56,643 nt of DNA from NCBI GenBank assembly GCA_964403935.1, contig CAYOIB010000008.1:1-56643 (forward strand). The letters run 5' to 3'. Below are positions 26,559-35,271 of this stretch, one piece after another. Made by a program: the position numbers and the translations under genes. Each line of letters begins with the position of its first letter. Positions within the stretch are counted from its first letter, which is position 1. Origin of the DNA: SLLG01 sp964403935. Lineage in GTDB: Bacteria; Verrucomicrobiota; Verrucomicrobiia; Opitutales; Oceanipulchritudinaceae. A model generated the notes under the pieces. That model had not been told where the DNA came from, did no database searches, and saw nothing but the letters and a program-made list of their open reading frames with translations.

Positions 26559-27584
26559 TCAGCGCCCGGACACCGCTCGACCCTGTTCGTGAAACCATTG
26601 GCCTGCCGTCGCCCGATCCTGTGCGATTTGCCGTTTGAGAGCATCCACCGAATCGAATCTCACTTCGGGACGCATGAAATGAAGCCAGTCCGCGACAAGG
26701 ACATCACCCGTTGAATAAGGGCAGGACTCTGTCAGAAGATGACACTCCAGGCGTGGTTCAACCGTCTCCTCGACCGTCGGCCGTATGCCAAAATTGGCTA
26801 CAGCAGGAAGGCCTGCCTCCAGGCTTTCCCCACACTTCCGCACCGTCACGGCATAGACGCCGAAACGAGGCAACAGCTCGGGTGCCCATGGCAAGTTGAG
26901 GGTCGGAAAACCCAGCTGCCGCCCGAGACGCTTTCCTGGGGTGACCTCGGCAACTGTCCTGTAAGGTTCTCCCAGAAGTTGACCGGCCTTCTCAATGGAT
27001 CCATTGAGAAGCAATTCCCGGATTCTCGAGCTACTTATGTAATCACCCTGGGCCGCCAGCCGGGGCTCACCATGAACGGCGATATTCAACGCCTTTCCAG
27101 TGATCTTGAGAATCGATACATTCCCCCGACGCCCTCGGCCAAAGCGGAAATTCTCTCCAACATGAATCGAGTGCAGCGTGGGTAGGCCTTGTTGGATGTG
27201 TCTGAGAAAATCCTCCGCCTCCACCGCGGCAAACGAAGGACTGAAGGTGCGCCAAATCACGGCATCGACACCTACATCGAAAAGACGTTGCGTCTTCAGA
27301 TGAGCCGGCATCAGGAGTAATGTGGGATCATCCGGACGAAAGAGCCGACTTGGATGAGGATGAAAGGTAAGGACCCCGCACCACCCCCCGACGGAACGCG
27401 CTTCCGCCGCCGCCGCTCCGATGACCTTCCGGTGCCCCCGATGCACCCCATCAAAAACACCAATGGCCAGAACCAGCGGTGGCACCGCCCCATCAGCGAA
27501 ATCCGGGGACCGGGCCGGCCGGATAAAGATGTCAGACTCCGGCAGCCCGATGAATCCGGAAATGCTGTCGAGTCTTCCGCTCAT
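26559..27584 (-). CDS. ribF: Bifunctional riboflavin kinase/FAD synthetase
   Basis: 341 residues. The FAD synthetase domain (~35-185) has LAIGVFDGVHRGHRKVIGAA, the HxGH-type nucleotidyltransferase loop, and LTFHPHPSRLF. The riboflavin kinase domain (~205-325) has GKRLGRQLGFPTLNLPW and AVANFGIRPTV. It makes FMN and then FAD. Twelve bases separate it from truB, the usual bacterial order. Confidence 0.95.
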   Translation of the reverse strand: MSGRLDSISGFIGLPESDIFIRPARSPDFADGAVPPLVLAIGVFDGVHRGHRKVIGAAAAEARSVGGWCGVLTFHPHPSRLFRPDDPTLLLMPAHLKTQRLFDVGVDAVIWRTFSPSFAAVEAEDFLRHIQQGLPTLHSIHVGENFRFGRGRRGNVSILKITGKALNIAVHGEPRLAAQGDYISSSRIRELLLNGSIEKAGQLLGEPYRTVAEVTPGKRLGRQLGFPTLNLPWAPELLPRFGVYAVTVRKCGESLEAGLPAVANFGIRPTVEETVEPRLECHLLTESCPYSTGDVLVADWLHFMRPEVRFDSVDALKRQIAQDRATAGQWFHEQGRAVSGR

Positions 27585-27596
27585 GGTATGGAAATG

Positions 27597-28316
27597 TCAG
27601 ACGACCTTGTTAGGAACGACCTGATAGGAAGGTATCAATTCAGAAAATATTTCGGCGGGAGCGAGCTCCTCGAACTCGGCCAACTCCATCGAGTCTTCGA
27701 TCTGAAACCGTTCAATCTCAACGCGGCGGAGCGCCTTGAGAAAAGCACCACAACCAATTTTCTGCCCGAGATCATGCGCGACCGTCCGCACATAAGTGCC
27801 CTTGCTGCATGCCAGCGTAAAATCGAATTCAGGAGACGCCCAACGATCGACGGTAAACCGGCTCACCCGAACAAACCGGGGCTCGCGCTCAACTTCCTTG
27901 CCCTTTCGCGCCAGTTTGTAGAGGGGCACCCCGTCAATCTTCTTGGCCGAAAACATAGGCGGCGTCTGGAACTGGTCGCCGATAAAAGCGTTTGTTGCCT
28001 CACGCAGTTCCTCAAGCGACAACTCCGGCACCGGATTTTCCGAGAGCGTTTCCCCCTCCGCATCGTGAGTGGCCGTCACCCGTCCAAACTCGATGGTGCC
28101 TTCATAGACCTTATCCAGTCCAATCAGATGTTGGGACAGCTTCGTCGCTTTCCCCACCAGAATGATCAACAGGCCCGTCGCCATAGGATCGAGTGTACCC
28201 GCGTGGCCAATACGCTTCATCCGAAGCTTTCGGCGCACGCGATCGACGACGTCGTGCGACGTAATCCCCGACGGCTTATCTATAAGGAGAACTCCTTCGT
28301 AATCAGCTTGACTCAC
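27597..28316 (-). CDS. truB: tRNA pseudouridine-55 synthase
   Basis: 239 residues. VLLIDKPSGITSHDVVDRVRR opens the domain and GHAGTLDPMATGLLII carries the catalytic Asp. KGTYVRTVAHDLGQ is the conserved tRNA-contact strand. Its ATG overlaps the nrnA stop (ATGA), indicating translational coupling. It ends without a full PUA domain, as in many short TruB proteins. Confidence 0.95.
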   Translation of the reverse strand: MSQADYEGVLLIDKPSGITSHDVVDRVRRKLRMKRIGHAGTLDPMATGLLIILVGKATKLSQHLIGLDKVYEGTIEFGRVTATHDAEGETLSENPVPELSLEELREATNAFIGDQFQTPPMFSAKKIDGVPLYKLARKGKEVEREPRFVRVSRFTVDRWASPEFDFTLACSKGTYVRTVAHDLGQKIGCGAFLKALRRVEIERFQIEDSMELAEFEELAPAEIFSELIPSYQVVPNKVV

Positions 28317-29341
28317 TTTACAGGCTCCAATTCGGAAAGATGTCCCTGATCAACCGATCGCAAGTGGGACGAAAGCTTTTTAATCAGGCTGGAATAGACT
28401 TCGTCGAGTGTCCCCAAAGGATTGAATCCGGCGGCACAAGCATGGCCGCCGCCATTGAATTCCCGGGCAACGAGATCGACGCGCATCCTTGGCTCCTTTG
28501 CGCGAAAGCTGCCCTTGAGAACGCCTTCACGCTGTTCGAGAAGAACCCCGACATCCACCCCTTCAATCGAGCGAGCGTAATCCACCAGCCCTTCGGTGTC
28601 TTCTTTACTGGCCCCGGTCTCAGCCCAATCCGCTTCATTGAGAGTACCGATGCAGACCCGGCCCCCACACTCGTAGCGGAAGGAGTTGAGAAAGCGCTGG
28701 AGAAGGGCCAGCTTGGCCGGGCTCTCCCGCTCGTAAAGATCCATCGCGGCGGCGGCTGGGTCAGCTCCGAAGCGCATCAGATCGCAGCAAATCTGAAACG
28801 TCTGGCGTGTCGTCGACGAAAACCGGAACTGTCCTGTATCGGTTGCAATACCCACGTAGAGGCCTTGAGCCGTAACAGCATCGATCGGTAGCCCCGCATC
28901 GATAAAGCACCCCGCGAGAATCTCTCCGGCGGCGGCACTGGCACCCTCCACCAAATTGTGTTCAGCAAACAGGGTATTGGAAATATGATGATCGATGTTG
29001 AGAAACACCTTCTTCCCGAGCCCGGCAAAGACAGGGCCCAGTCGCTTAAGGTCCGCGCAATCCACCGCCACGATAACGTGGTCCGAGAGATCAACCCCAT
29101 CATCCCGGAAAAAAGGCGTATCCTGAACAAAAGGCTGGCAGGACGGAGGGACATCATGGTGGTTCACGGCACAGGCCTCCGCTCCCAGCGCCCGCAGCAC
29201 CCGCGTCACGGCCACTTGAGATCCGATGCAGTCCCCATCGGGTCGCAGATGGCCGTAGACCGCTACCTTCTTGCCCGCGAGGCCGCGCAAGAGCGGCTCC
29301 AAGGCAGCCGATAAATCCTCAAAATAAAGGGTCTTGTTCAT
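28313..29341 (-). CDS. nrnA: Oligoribonuclease/pAp phosphatase NrnA-like (DHH/DHHA1)
   Basis: 342 residues. DHH phosphoesterase motifs are HLRPDGDCIGSQVAV, VAVDCAD and NIDHHISNTLF. The C-terminal DHHA1 domain has GGGHACAAGF. It degrades short RNA oligonucleotides and 3'-phosphoadenosine 5'-phosphate (pAp). The latter is of interest because the window also encodes a PAPS-using sulfotransferase that releases pAp. Location between rbfA and truB is typical. Confidence 0.92.
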   Translation of the reverse strand: MNKTLYFEDLSAALEPLLRGLAGKKVAVYGHLRPDGDCIGSQVAVTRVLRALGAEACAVNHHDVPPSCQPFVQDTPFFRDDGVDLSDHVIVAVDCADLKRLGPVFAGLGKKVFLNIDHHISNTLFAEHNLVEGASAAAGEILAGCFIDAGLPIDAVTAQGLYVGIATDTGQFRFSSTTRQTFQICCDLMRFGADPAAAAMDLYERESPAKLALLQRFLNSFRYECGGRVCIGTLNEADWAETGASKEDTEGLVDYARSIEGVDVGVLLEQREGVLKGSFRAKEPRMRVDLVAREFNGGGHACAAGFNPLGTLDEVYSSLIKKLSSHLRSVDQGHLSELEPVK

Positions 29342-29349
29342 GAGAGCAC

Positions 29350-29757
29350 TCAGGCGTCCGGGTGATCCTCTTCCGGAAGGGCATCATCGGGGGCTTCGAC
29401 CTCGGGTGATGGTTTTTCCCCATGGTAACCCAGATCATCAAGAATTTCATTGATCCGGGTGCCCCGCTCCGCCGAATCATCTCGCAGAAACTCCAGGTGC
29501 GGGAGGTATTTCAACACCACGACGCGCCCCACCTCCCGCCGAATCTCCGCCCCATTGGCTGCAAAGAATCGTTCGGCCTCACGCGGGTTCTTTCCTGTTT
29601 CCAAGGTCGTATAGTAGACCTTGGCATTCCGCAGGCTGGAGGATGTCGCAACATCAAGCACCGTTATCGTGACAGCCTCCGCCTGGAACCGGGTGTGCAG
29701 GATGTGGCTGATCTCCCGTTTGAGGAGCTCGTTGACTCGGACAACGCGTTGAGACAT
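29350..29757 (-). CDS. rbfA: 30S ribosome-binding factor A
   Basis: 135 residues. RVNELLKREISHILHTRF is the N-terminal helix, and VARRSS-type sequence DVATSSSLRNAKVYYTTLE plus LPHLEFLRDDSAERGTRINEILDDL form the KH-like core. It acts in late 30S maturation. The acidic C-terminal tail (~110-135) is disordered. Located just downstream of infB. Confidence 0.94.
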   Translation of the reverse strand: MSQRVVRVNELLKREISHILHTRFQAEAVTITVLDVATSSSLRNAKVYYTTLETGKNPREAERFFAANGAEIRREVGRVVVLKYLPHLEFLRDDSAERGTRINEILDDLGYHGEKPSPEVEAPDDALPEEDHPDA

Positions 29758-29802
29758 GGCAATTGTTCTGGGAGGCGTGGCTTCCGCGCAGGAAAACGCC
29801 GG

Positions 29803-32319
29803 CTAGAGAGCGGGCTTGGTCTTCTGGATCTCAAAGGCCTCGATGATATCACCAATTTCGTAGCGGTTGAACCCATCGATCTGGATACCACACTCGTAAC
29901 CGGCACGGACCTCCGTGGCATCGTCCTTGAAGCGTCTGAGGGTGCCGACCTTGCTCTCGTGGATGACCTTGCCCTTGCGCATAAGCCGGGCGATCCGATC
30001 GCGATGAATGCGACCTTCGGTGACCATACAACCAGCAACGAAGCCCTTCCCGAGGGGGAAAATCTGGCGAACCTCGGCCGCACCGATCTTGTGTTCGCTG
30101 AGCTCCGGCTCGAGTAGATCGGCCATGGCGTCCTTCACCGCATCAATCAGTTCGTAGATGATGCTGCCCTTGATGATCTGAATGTCGTGGTGCTTCGCGA
30201 CGGCGGAGACCCCTTGCTCGAGATTCACGTTGAAGGCAATCAGGGAGGCCTTGGTCGCACTGGCCATCAGCACATCATTGCGCGTGATATCGCCCACCCC
30301 GGTGTCCACCACATCGATGTCGATCTTATCGCTCTTGATGCCGAGAAGGCTGGTCGCAATGGCTTCCGAAGTGCCATAGACATCCGCCTTGACGACGACT
30401 CTGAAGCTCTGCTTGCGGGTCTTCTCGATGGCTGCGAAGAGGTCCTCGATGGAGGCCGCTGCACCGCCTTCGTCCTTGCGCTGCGCTTCTGTCAGACGGC
30501 GGGCGCGTTCGTTCTCTTCGGCCTCATTCTTGGCCGCACGCTCATTCTTGACGGCGCGGAAAACGTCGCCTGCACCCGGTGTGCCAGACCATCCAACAAT
30601 CTTCACCGGTGTTCCCGGCGTCGCCGACTTCACGGGCTTGCCATTGTCATCAAGAAGCTGGCGCACCCGGCACCAATGCTCATTACAGATCAAGGCCGTG
30701 CCCGGTTTGAGCGTTCCCCGACGGATAATGACGGAAGCGGTCGATCCCCGACCGAGCTCCTTTTGCGCCTCAATGACGACGCCTTCAGGATTCCCGCGTG
30801 GGTTGGCCACGATCCCCTCCGTGACTTCTGCCTGGAGCAGAATTGCTTCCAGAAGCTTGTCGATGCCCTCTCCCTTCACCGCAGAGATCGGGGCAAAAAG
30901 GGTCTCCCCACCCCAGTCTTCCGGGGAGAGTTCGCGTTCCTGCATCTGGCGCTTCACCCGGTCGATGTTGGCACCCGCCACGTCGATCTTATTGATGGCG
31001 ACGACGACCGGCACCTTGGCATTTCGGGCGTGCTTCAAAGCCTCGTCCGTTTGCGGCATAAACCCGTCGTCCGCAGCCACCACGAGGATGGCGATATCGG
31101 TCACTTCGGCACCGCGGGCCCGCATATTCGAGAAAGCAGCGTGACCGGGCGTATCAATAAAAGTGATCTTCTCACCGTTGTGCTCCACCTGGTAGGCACC
31201 CACATGCTGCGTGATTCCGCCAGCTTCGCCGCCGACCACATTTGTCTTCCGGATAACGTCGAGAAGTGTCGTCTTACCGTGGTCCACGTGTCCGAGGATA
31301 CAGACCACTGGCGGACGCGGCTCCATGAACTTGCTCTCGTCTTCTTCCTCCTTGACCTCCTTCTTGGGCTGCCCCGCTTCACCGCGGTGACGAACCTCAA
31401 GCTGGAAACCGGTGTTTCGGGCAATACTGGTGGCGACATCCTCCTCGATGACGGAATTCATCGAGGCAAAAATCCCGAGCTCCATCAGCTCCGAGATGAT
31501 CTGGAAAGGCTTCTTACCGATCACACCGGCAAAATCCCGCACCACAATGGGCGACTTTACCTGCGCGGAAATCAGCTTTGGAGCGGCCTTTTCCACTTCC
31601 GGTGGCGGGGCTTCGTCTCCTTCAGGCTTGTCTGACCCGGCCTCGACGCTCTCCGCCGCCGGAGGTTTGGCGACTGGGGGCGGGACCATCGGACGCGGCG
31701 CAGAGATACGCGGCGGGGTTAAAGGCGCGGGGCCGCGAGGCGGCAACTTCGGCGGCGAAGCGGCTTCCGGAACCTTGAGTTCCCGCAGGGGCGGCTCATT
31801 CACCGGTGGTGCCGGAGGCTCCGGCGGTAGATCCGTCCGCAGAATAGCCTTTGAGGCCGCCGGACTTGGTGAAAAGCTTCCGCCAGCCGGGCGGGGCGGT
31901 GTGATGAGGGACGCACCAGGGCGCACCGACGCCGGCGGGCCCTTTGGCAGCGGCGGGGGCATCCCCGGCCGGGGAGGAACCACGGCCGCTGGCTGGTTCT
32001 TGCGCTCCGCCTCAATCCGCTCCCGGTCTTCACGCTCGCGTTCCTCACGCTCACGCTCGATGTCTTCCTTGGAACGAATAATGGCGGCCCCATGCGCAGG
32101 CGCAGCCGGGCGCTTCTCAGGCTCGGCAACCTCAGCTTTTCCGGCTGAAACGTCTGCTTCCTCCGGTGAAGCAAATTCCTCGCGCAAGCTTTCGGCGGAG
32201 ATGTTGTCGATCGTGCTGGAGGCACTCTTGACCTCATAGCCCCGCTCGCGAAGCAACGCGATAAGCTCGGGGTTTTCCATCCCAATCTCTTTGGAAAGCT
32301 GGTAAATTCTTACGGCCAT
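29803..32319 (-). CDS. infB: Translation initiation factor IF-2
   Basis: 838 residues. IF2_N domain at 1-50 (MAVRIYQLSKEIGMENPELIALL), then a Lys/Glu segment and a long Pro/Ala-rich linker (~120-260), a second N-terminal subdomain (~265-330), and the GTPase domain with G1 GHVDHGKTT (~344), G2 GGITQHVGA, G3 DTPGHAAF and G4 NKID. Domains II-IV follow. It positions initiator tRNA on the 30S subunit. The Pro-rich linker is unusually repetitive, which explains the low-complexity reverse frame there. Confidence 0.97.
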   Translation of the reverse strand: MAVRIYQLSKEIGMENPELIALLRERGYEVKSASSTIDNISAESLREEFASPEEADVSAGKAEVAEPEKRPAAPAHGAAIIRSKEDIEREREEREREDRERIEAERKNQPAAVVPPRPGMPPPLPKGPPASVRPGASLITPPRPAGGSFSPSPAASKAILRTDLPPEPPAPPVNEPPLRELKVPEAASPPKLPPRGPAPLTPPRISAPRPMVPPPVAKPPAAESVEAGSDKPEGDEAPPPEVEKAAPKLISAQVKSPIVVRDFAGVIGKKPFQIISELMELGIFASMNSVIEEDVATSIARNTGFQLEVRHRGEAGQPKKEVKEEEDESKFMEPRPPVVCILGHVDHGKTTLLDVIRKTNVVGGEAGGITQHVGAYQVEHNGEKITFIDTPGHAAFSNMRARGAEVTDIAILVVAADDGFMPQTDEALKHARNAKVPVVVAINKIDVAGANIDRVKRQMQERELSPEDWGGETLFAPISAVKGEGIDKLLEAILLQAEVTEGIVANPRGNPEGVVIEAQKELGRGSTASVIIRRGTLKPGTALICNEHWCRVRQLLDDNGKPVKSATPGTPVKIVGWSGTPGAGDVFRAVKNERAAKNEAEENERARRLTEAQRKDEGGAAASIEDLFAAIEKTRKQSFRVVVKADVYGTSEAIATSLLGIKSDKIDIDVVDTGVGDITRNDVLMASATKASLIAFNVNLEQGVSAVAKHHDIQIIKGSIIYELIDAVKDAMADLLEPELSEHKIGAAEVRQIFPLGKGFVAGCMVTEGRIHRDRIARLMRKGKVIHESKVGTLRRFKDDATEVRAGYECGIQIDGFNRYEIGDIIEAFEIQKTKPAL

Positions 32320-32367
32320 ATATCGTTGATTCTTTTCTCGATTCGCGCAGAGGCAAAAAGTGATTTC

Positions 32368-33618
32368 TTAAGTGTTTGCCTGTCGATGCGCCAGAACAAG
32401 CTGGACGATCTGATCGGCGTCTTCCGCTGTGAAGCCCATTGCAACCAAGTCCTTCGCTTCGACATCTTCAAAGGCTTCCGGGCTGACAAGTCCCTGCTGG
32501 ACGAGGAATGCGGCGACTTCATCGCTGATCCCATAGACACCTTCCCAGCCACGGATGGCCTCGCGCATCTTGGCATCAAATCCGACCTCGACGACCTCTT
32601 CCTTTGCGATGTCCAACTTCCAGCCAATGAGACGGGAAGTCAACCGGGCGTTCTGGCCCCGGCGTCCGATCGCAATCGATAGATCGTCCTCGTTTACTTC
32701 AAAATAGATTCGGTGGTTCTTCTCATCCACCCGGATATTCTTGGGAACGGCCGGGCGAATCGCCTCTGCCAGCATTTCAACCGGATCGGCATAGTACTTT
32801 ACAATGTCGATCTTTTCCCCACCGAGCTCCCGAACGATGCTTTTCACGCGGGCGCCCCGTGCACCGACACAGGCACCAACGGGATCAACTTTGGGATCCT
32901 TGCTGCTGACGGCGATCTTCGAGCGGTACCCGGGTTCCCGGCTGATGGCCTCGAGGGTGACGGTTCCATCGGCGATCTCACCCACTTCGAGTTCGAAGAG
33001 GCGGCGAACAAACTTCACGCTTGCCCGCGAAAGAATCAGCTCCGGCCCTCGATTGGTCGGCTCGATATTCAGCAGAAGGCAGCGGATTCGTTCTCCGGGG
33101 GCGTAGTCTTCACCAGGAACGCGCTCACGAGGGGGTAAAATCGCTTCAGCCTTGCCAAGGTCAACGATGAGATCGCCGCGCTCACGACGCCGGACGGTCC
33201 CGGTTACGATGTCTCCGACCTGGTCCTTGTAATCGTCGTAAATGCGTTCTTTTTCAAACTGCCGCAGGCGCTGCATAATGGTCTGCCGCGCCGTCTGGGC
33301 GGCAATTCGACCCAGAGCCACCGGATCCACTTCCTTTTCAATAAAGACGCCCACTTCCGCCTCCGGATTGAGCTGACGGGCCCTCTCAATATGAATCTCG
33401 CTACGCGGATCACTCACTGAGTCAACGACTTCCAGAATTGCCCAAGCCTTCAATGCACCCGTTTTCGGATTGATGTCGATCTTGAGTTCCTGTCCCGTAT
33501 TCACTCCCCGTTGGGCGGCGCTGCGGATGGCGTTGGAAATCGCTGCGATCATGTCGTCGCGCGGGATTCCCTTCTCCTTCTCCATGTATTCGAGAATGGA
33601 AAGTATCTCTTGGCTCAT
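32368..33618 (-). CDS. nusA: Transcription termination/antitermination factor NusA
   Basis: 416 residues. N-terminal RNA-polymerase-binding domain (ILEYMEKEKGIPRDDMIAAI), S1 domain (~135-200, GDIVTGTVRRRERGDLIVDLG), then KH1/KH2 (VGACVGARGARVKSIVRELGGEKIDIV and IAIGRRGQNARLTSRLIGWKLDI). The C terminus has one short helical repeat only (VSPEAFEDVEAKDLVAMGF), less than the E. coli acidic repeats. Upstream rimP, usual in this operon, is absent. Confidence 0.96.
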   Translation of the reverse strand: MSQEILSILEYMEKEKGIPRDDMIAAISNAIRSAAQRGVNTGQELKIDINPKTGALKAWAILEVVDSVSDPRSEIHIERARQLNPEAEVGVFIEKEVDPVALGRIAAQTARQTIMQRLRQFEKERIYDDYKDQVGDIVTGTVRRRERGDLIVDLGKAEAILPPRERVPGEDYAPGERIRCLLLNIEPTNRGPELILSRASVKFVRRLFELEVGEIADGTVTLEAISREPGYRSKIAVSSKDPKVDPVGACVGARGARVKSIVRELGGEKIDIVKYYADPVEMLAEAIRPAVPKNIRVDEKNHRIYFEVNEDDLSIAIGRRGQNARLTSRLIGWKLDIAKEEVVEVGFDAKMREAIRGWEGVYGISDEVAAFLVQQGLVSPEAFEDVEAKDLVAMGFTAEDADQIVQLVLAHRQANT

Positions 33619-33657
33619 CGGTTTCAGTGACGGATATAAAGGTTAATCTCCACCGAT

Positions 33658-33683
33658 AAAAAAAAGCGGGTTGGCACCCACTT
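33658..33683 (-). terminator. Intrinsic terminator or attenuator just upstream of nusA
   Basis: On the minus strand AAGTGGGT-GCCA-ACCCGCTT folds as an 8-bp stem (one G-T pair) with a 4-base loop and is followed by six T. It lies ~100 bases after the lipoprotein gene and only 40 bases before the nusA ATG. It therefore either ends the aroE-pilD operon, or sits in the nusA leader as an attenuator. Confidence 0.75.
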
Positions 33684-33782
33684 TCCCTCGTCGACAAAGA
33701 TGGAAAAGGTCGAATACACGCGCCCGCTTGCTACGTGTCAAGCTTCGCCCCTGGAGCGGATCGACTCGATCCTCCCGCCTTT

Positions 33783-34310
33783 TCAATCCAACTGCCGCGC
33801 CCGTTTCAAGCGATGGAGCGAACGCCTCAGGGAGTCGACCTGCTCCGGAACCTCCCGGGCCCGAAGCTCCGGCGCGAGAAGAAGCTCCCCATCATCGACC
33901 GGATCCTCAAATCGAAGGGCACCTATCGGATCACCGTCGACGATCAAAATAAGGTGCTGCCCGCGGTATTCTCTGGAAAACTGCTCCAGCGCACCCGAGG
34001 CGTCCGCAATAAAGCGGAAGCGCATCAGGAACTCAGGTCGAAAATCAAAAGGCGCTTGGAAGCTGGATCCGGCACGGATCCATTGGACGTCGACAAGGTC
34101 AGATTCTGTCAGGACGGGTGACGGATCTACGTTCAAGACCACCCCGCTGAAGGGAAGCCGCATCGGGATCGCGCCCATGCCCGTTGCCTCACCCTCCAGG
34201 TGAAAACGGATATTGTGACCGGTCGAGGGTGCGCTTGTTTGGCATCCCGAAAAGATAATGAGCGCGAGAAGCAGGGCGACAGAGCCCCGCCCCACCAGGC
34301 CTGCGAGCAC
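33783..34310 (-). CDS. Lipoprotein with possible SecD-P1-head-like fold
   Basis: About 176 residues from the GTG at 34310, chosen because AGAGG lies five bases upstream and overlaps the prepilin peptidase stop; a longer reading from 34364 would overlap that gene. VALLLALIIFSGC is a lipobox with the lipidated Cys. The mature domain includes FRFIADASGALEQFS and GQHLILIVDGDPIGALRFEDPV, resembling the SecD periplasmic head (LAIVLDGxVxSAPxI). That resemblance is weak and the function is unknown. Likely an inner- or outer-membrane lipoprotein in the aroE-pilD operon. Confidence 0.7.
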   Translation of the reverse strand: MLAGLVGRGSVALLLALIIFSGCQTSAPSTGHNIRFHLEGEATGMGAIPMRLPFSGVVLNVDPSPVLTESDLVDVQWIRAGSSFQAPFDFRPEFLMRFRFIADASGALEQFSREYRGQHLILIVDGDPIGALRFEDPVDDGELLLAPELRAREVPEQVDSLRRSLHRLKRARQLD

Positions 34311-34317
34311 CGAACCT

Positions 34318-35271
34318 CTAGAGGCTGGCCAGCAGCGATGCGAATGTATCGAGGTAGTCATCAAACCAATGACTCAAAAACAAGAGATAGATAAGGCTGC
34401 CAGCAGCCAGGGAAGGACCGAAGGGCACCCGCCACCCTTCGTTTGTTTCGTCGGGTGAGAGGGAAACGTCCGCCTTCTCCGGATCCACCGGCGGCGGCAC
34501 CGTCGCGGAAACGGACCCATTTTGACGCATCATCCGAAGAAGGAGGCAGGGAATCATCACAAGGGTGCCAAAAACCGCCCCGCCGAAAAGAGCAAAAACG
34601 GCCCCCTGCCAGCCACAAAAGGCACCAATCGCCCCCATCAGCTTCACATCCCCGAAACCCATGGCCTCCTTCTTCAGGACCAGTTCCGCCACCAAGGCGA
34701 CCCAGAGAATCAGCCCGGATCCGATGAAGGCACCCTGTAGAGCAATGATGAGGGAACGCATGCTGTCGACCGCCATTATCCCCGACCCCCCGGCACCGTG
34801 CATCGAGGGAACCAGTATCGCCAGGAAAAGGCCAATCAGGAAACCACCGATAGAGAAACGATCAGGTATCTCCATCGTGTCCAGATCGATAAAGGAAAGA
34901 GCGACCAAGCCGGTCACATAGAGTGAGAACACCGCCGCAGGAAGTGGATCAAAGCGCCACCACACCGCGACGCAGAGCAGGCCGGTAAGGGCTTCGACTG
35001 TAGGATAGCGGGCACTGATCGATCTTCCGCAACACCGCGCGCGGCCGCGGAGAAGCAACCAGCTCAGGATTGGAAGGTTGTCCCGCCACCGGATGGGTGC
35101 GGAGCAGGCACAGTGCGAACCCGGATAGACAACGGAACGGCCCGCCGGGATGCGATAGATGACGACATTGAGGAAGCTTCCCATGCAGGCACCAAAGACA
35201 AACACCCCTGCATAAAAAACAAACGGAACGCTTTCGCGAATCCAGACGATCGTTTCAAGCCACTCGCTCAT
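34318..35271 (-). CDS. pilD: Prepilin peptidase (type IV leader peptidase)
   Basis: 317 residues. N-terminal methyltransferase part with GSFLNVVIYRIP and two Cys pairs (CAC and RCC) as in zinc-binding PilD. The catalytic aspartates are in FIDLDTMEIPDR and GFGDVKLMGAIGAFCGW, the aspartate-protease motif of family A24. About seven transmembrane helices. It cleaves and N-methylates prepilins or pseudopilins of type IV pili or type II secretion. Its ATG overlaps the aroE stop by four bases. Confidence 0.93.
   Translation of the reverse strand: MSEWLETIVWIRESVPFVFYAGVFVFGACMGSFLNVVIYRIPAGRSVVYPGSHCACSAPIRWRDNLPILSWLLLRGRARCCGRSISARYPTVEALTGLLCVAVWWRFDPLPAAVFSLYVTGLVALSFIDLDTMEIPDRFSIGGFLIGLFLAILVPSMHGAGGSGIMAVDSMRSLIIALQGAFIGSGLILWVALVAELVLKKEAMGFGDVKLMGAIGAFCGWQGAVFALFGGAVFGTLVMIPCLLLRMMRQNGSVSATVPPPVDPEKADVSLSPDETNEGWRVPFGPSLAAGSLIYLLFLSHWFDDYLDTFASLLASL

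Noticed and set aside
27354..28349. 331-codon plus-strand frame opposite ribF and truB
   Set aside because: Both genes opposite are intact, and the frame spans two genes.
30187..31635. 482-codon plus-strand frame opposite infB
   Set aside because: IF-2 on the minus strand has all G motifs, and the plus frame has low-complexity composition.
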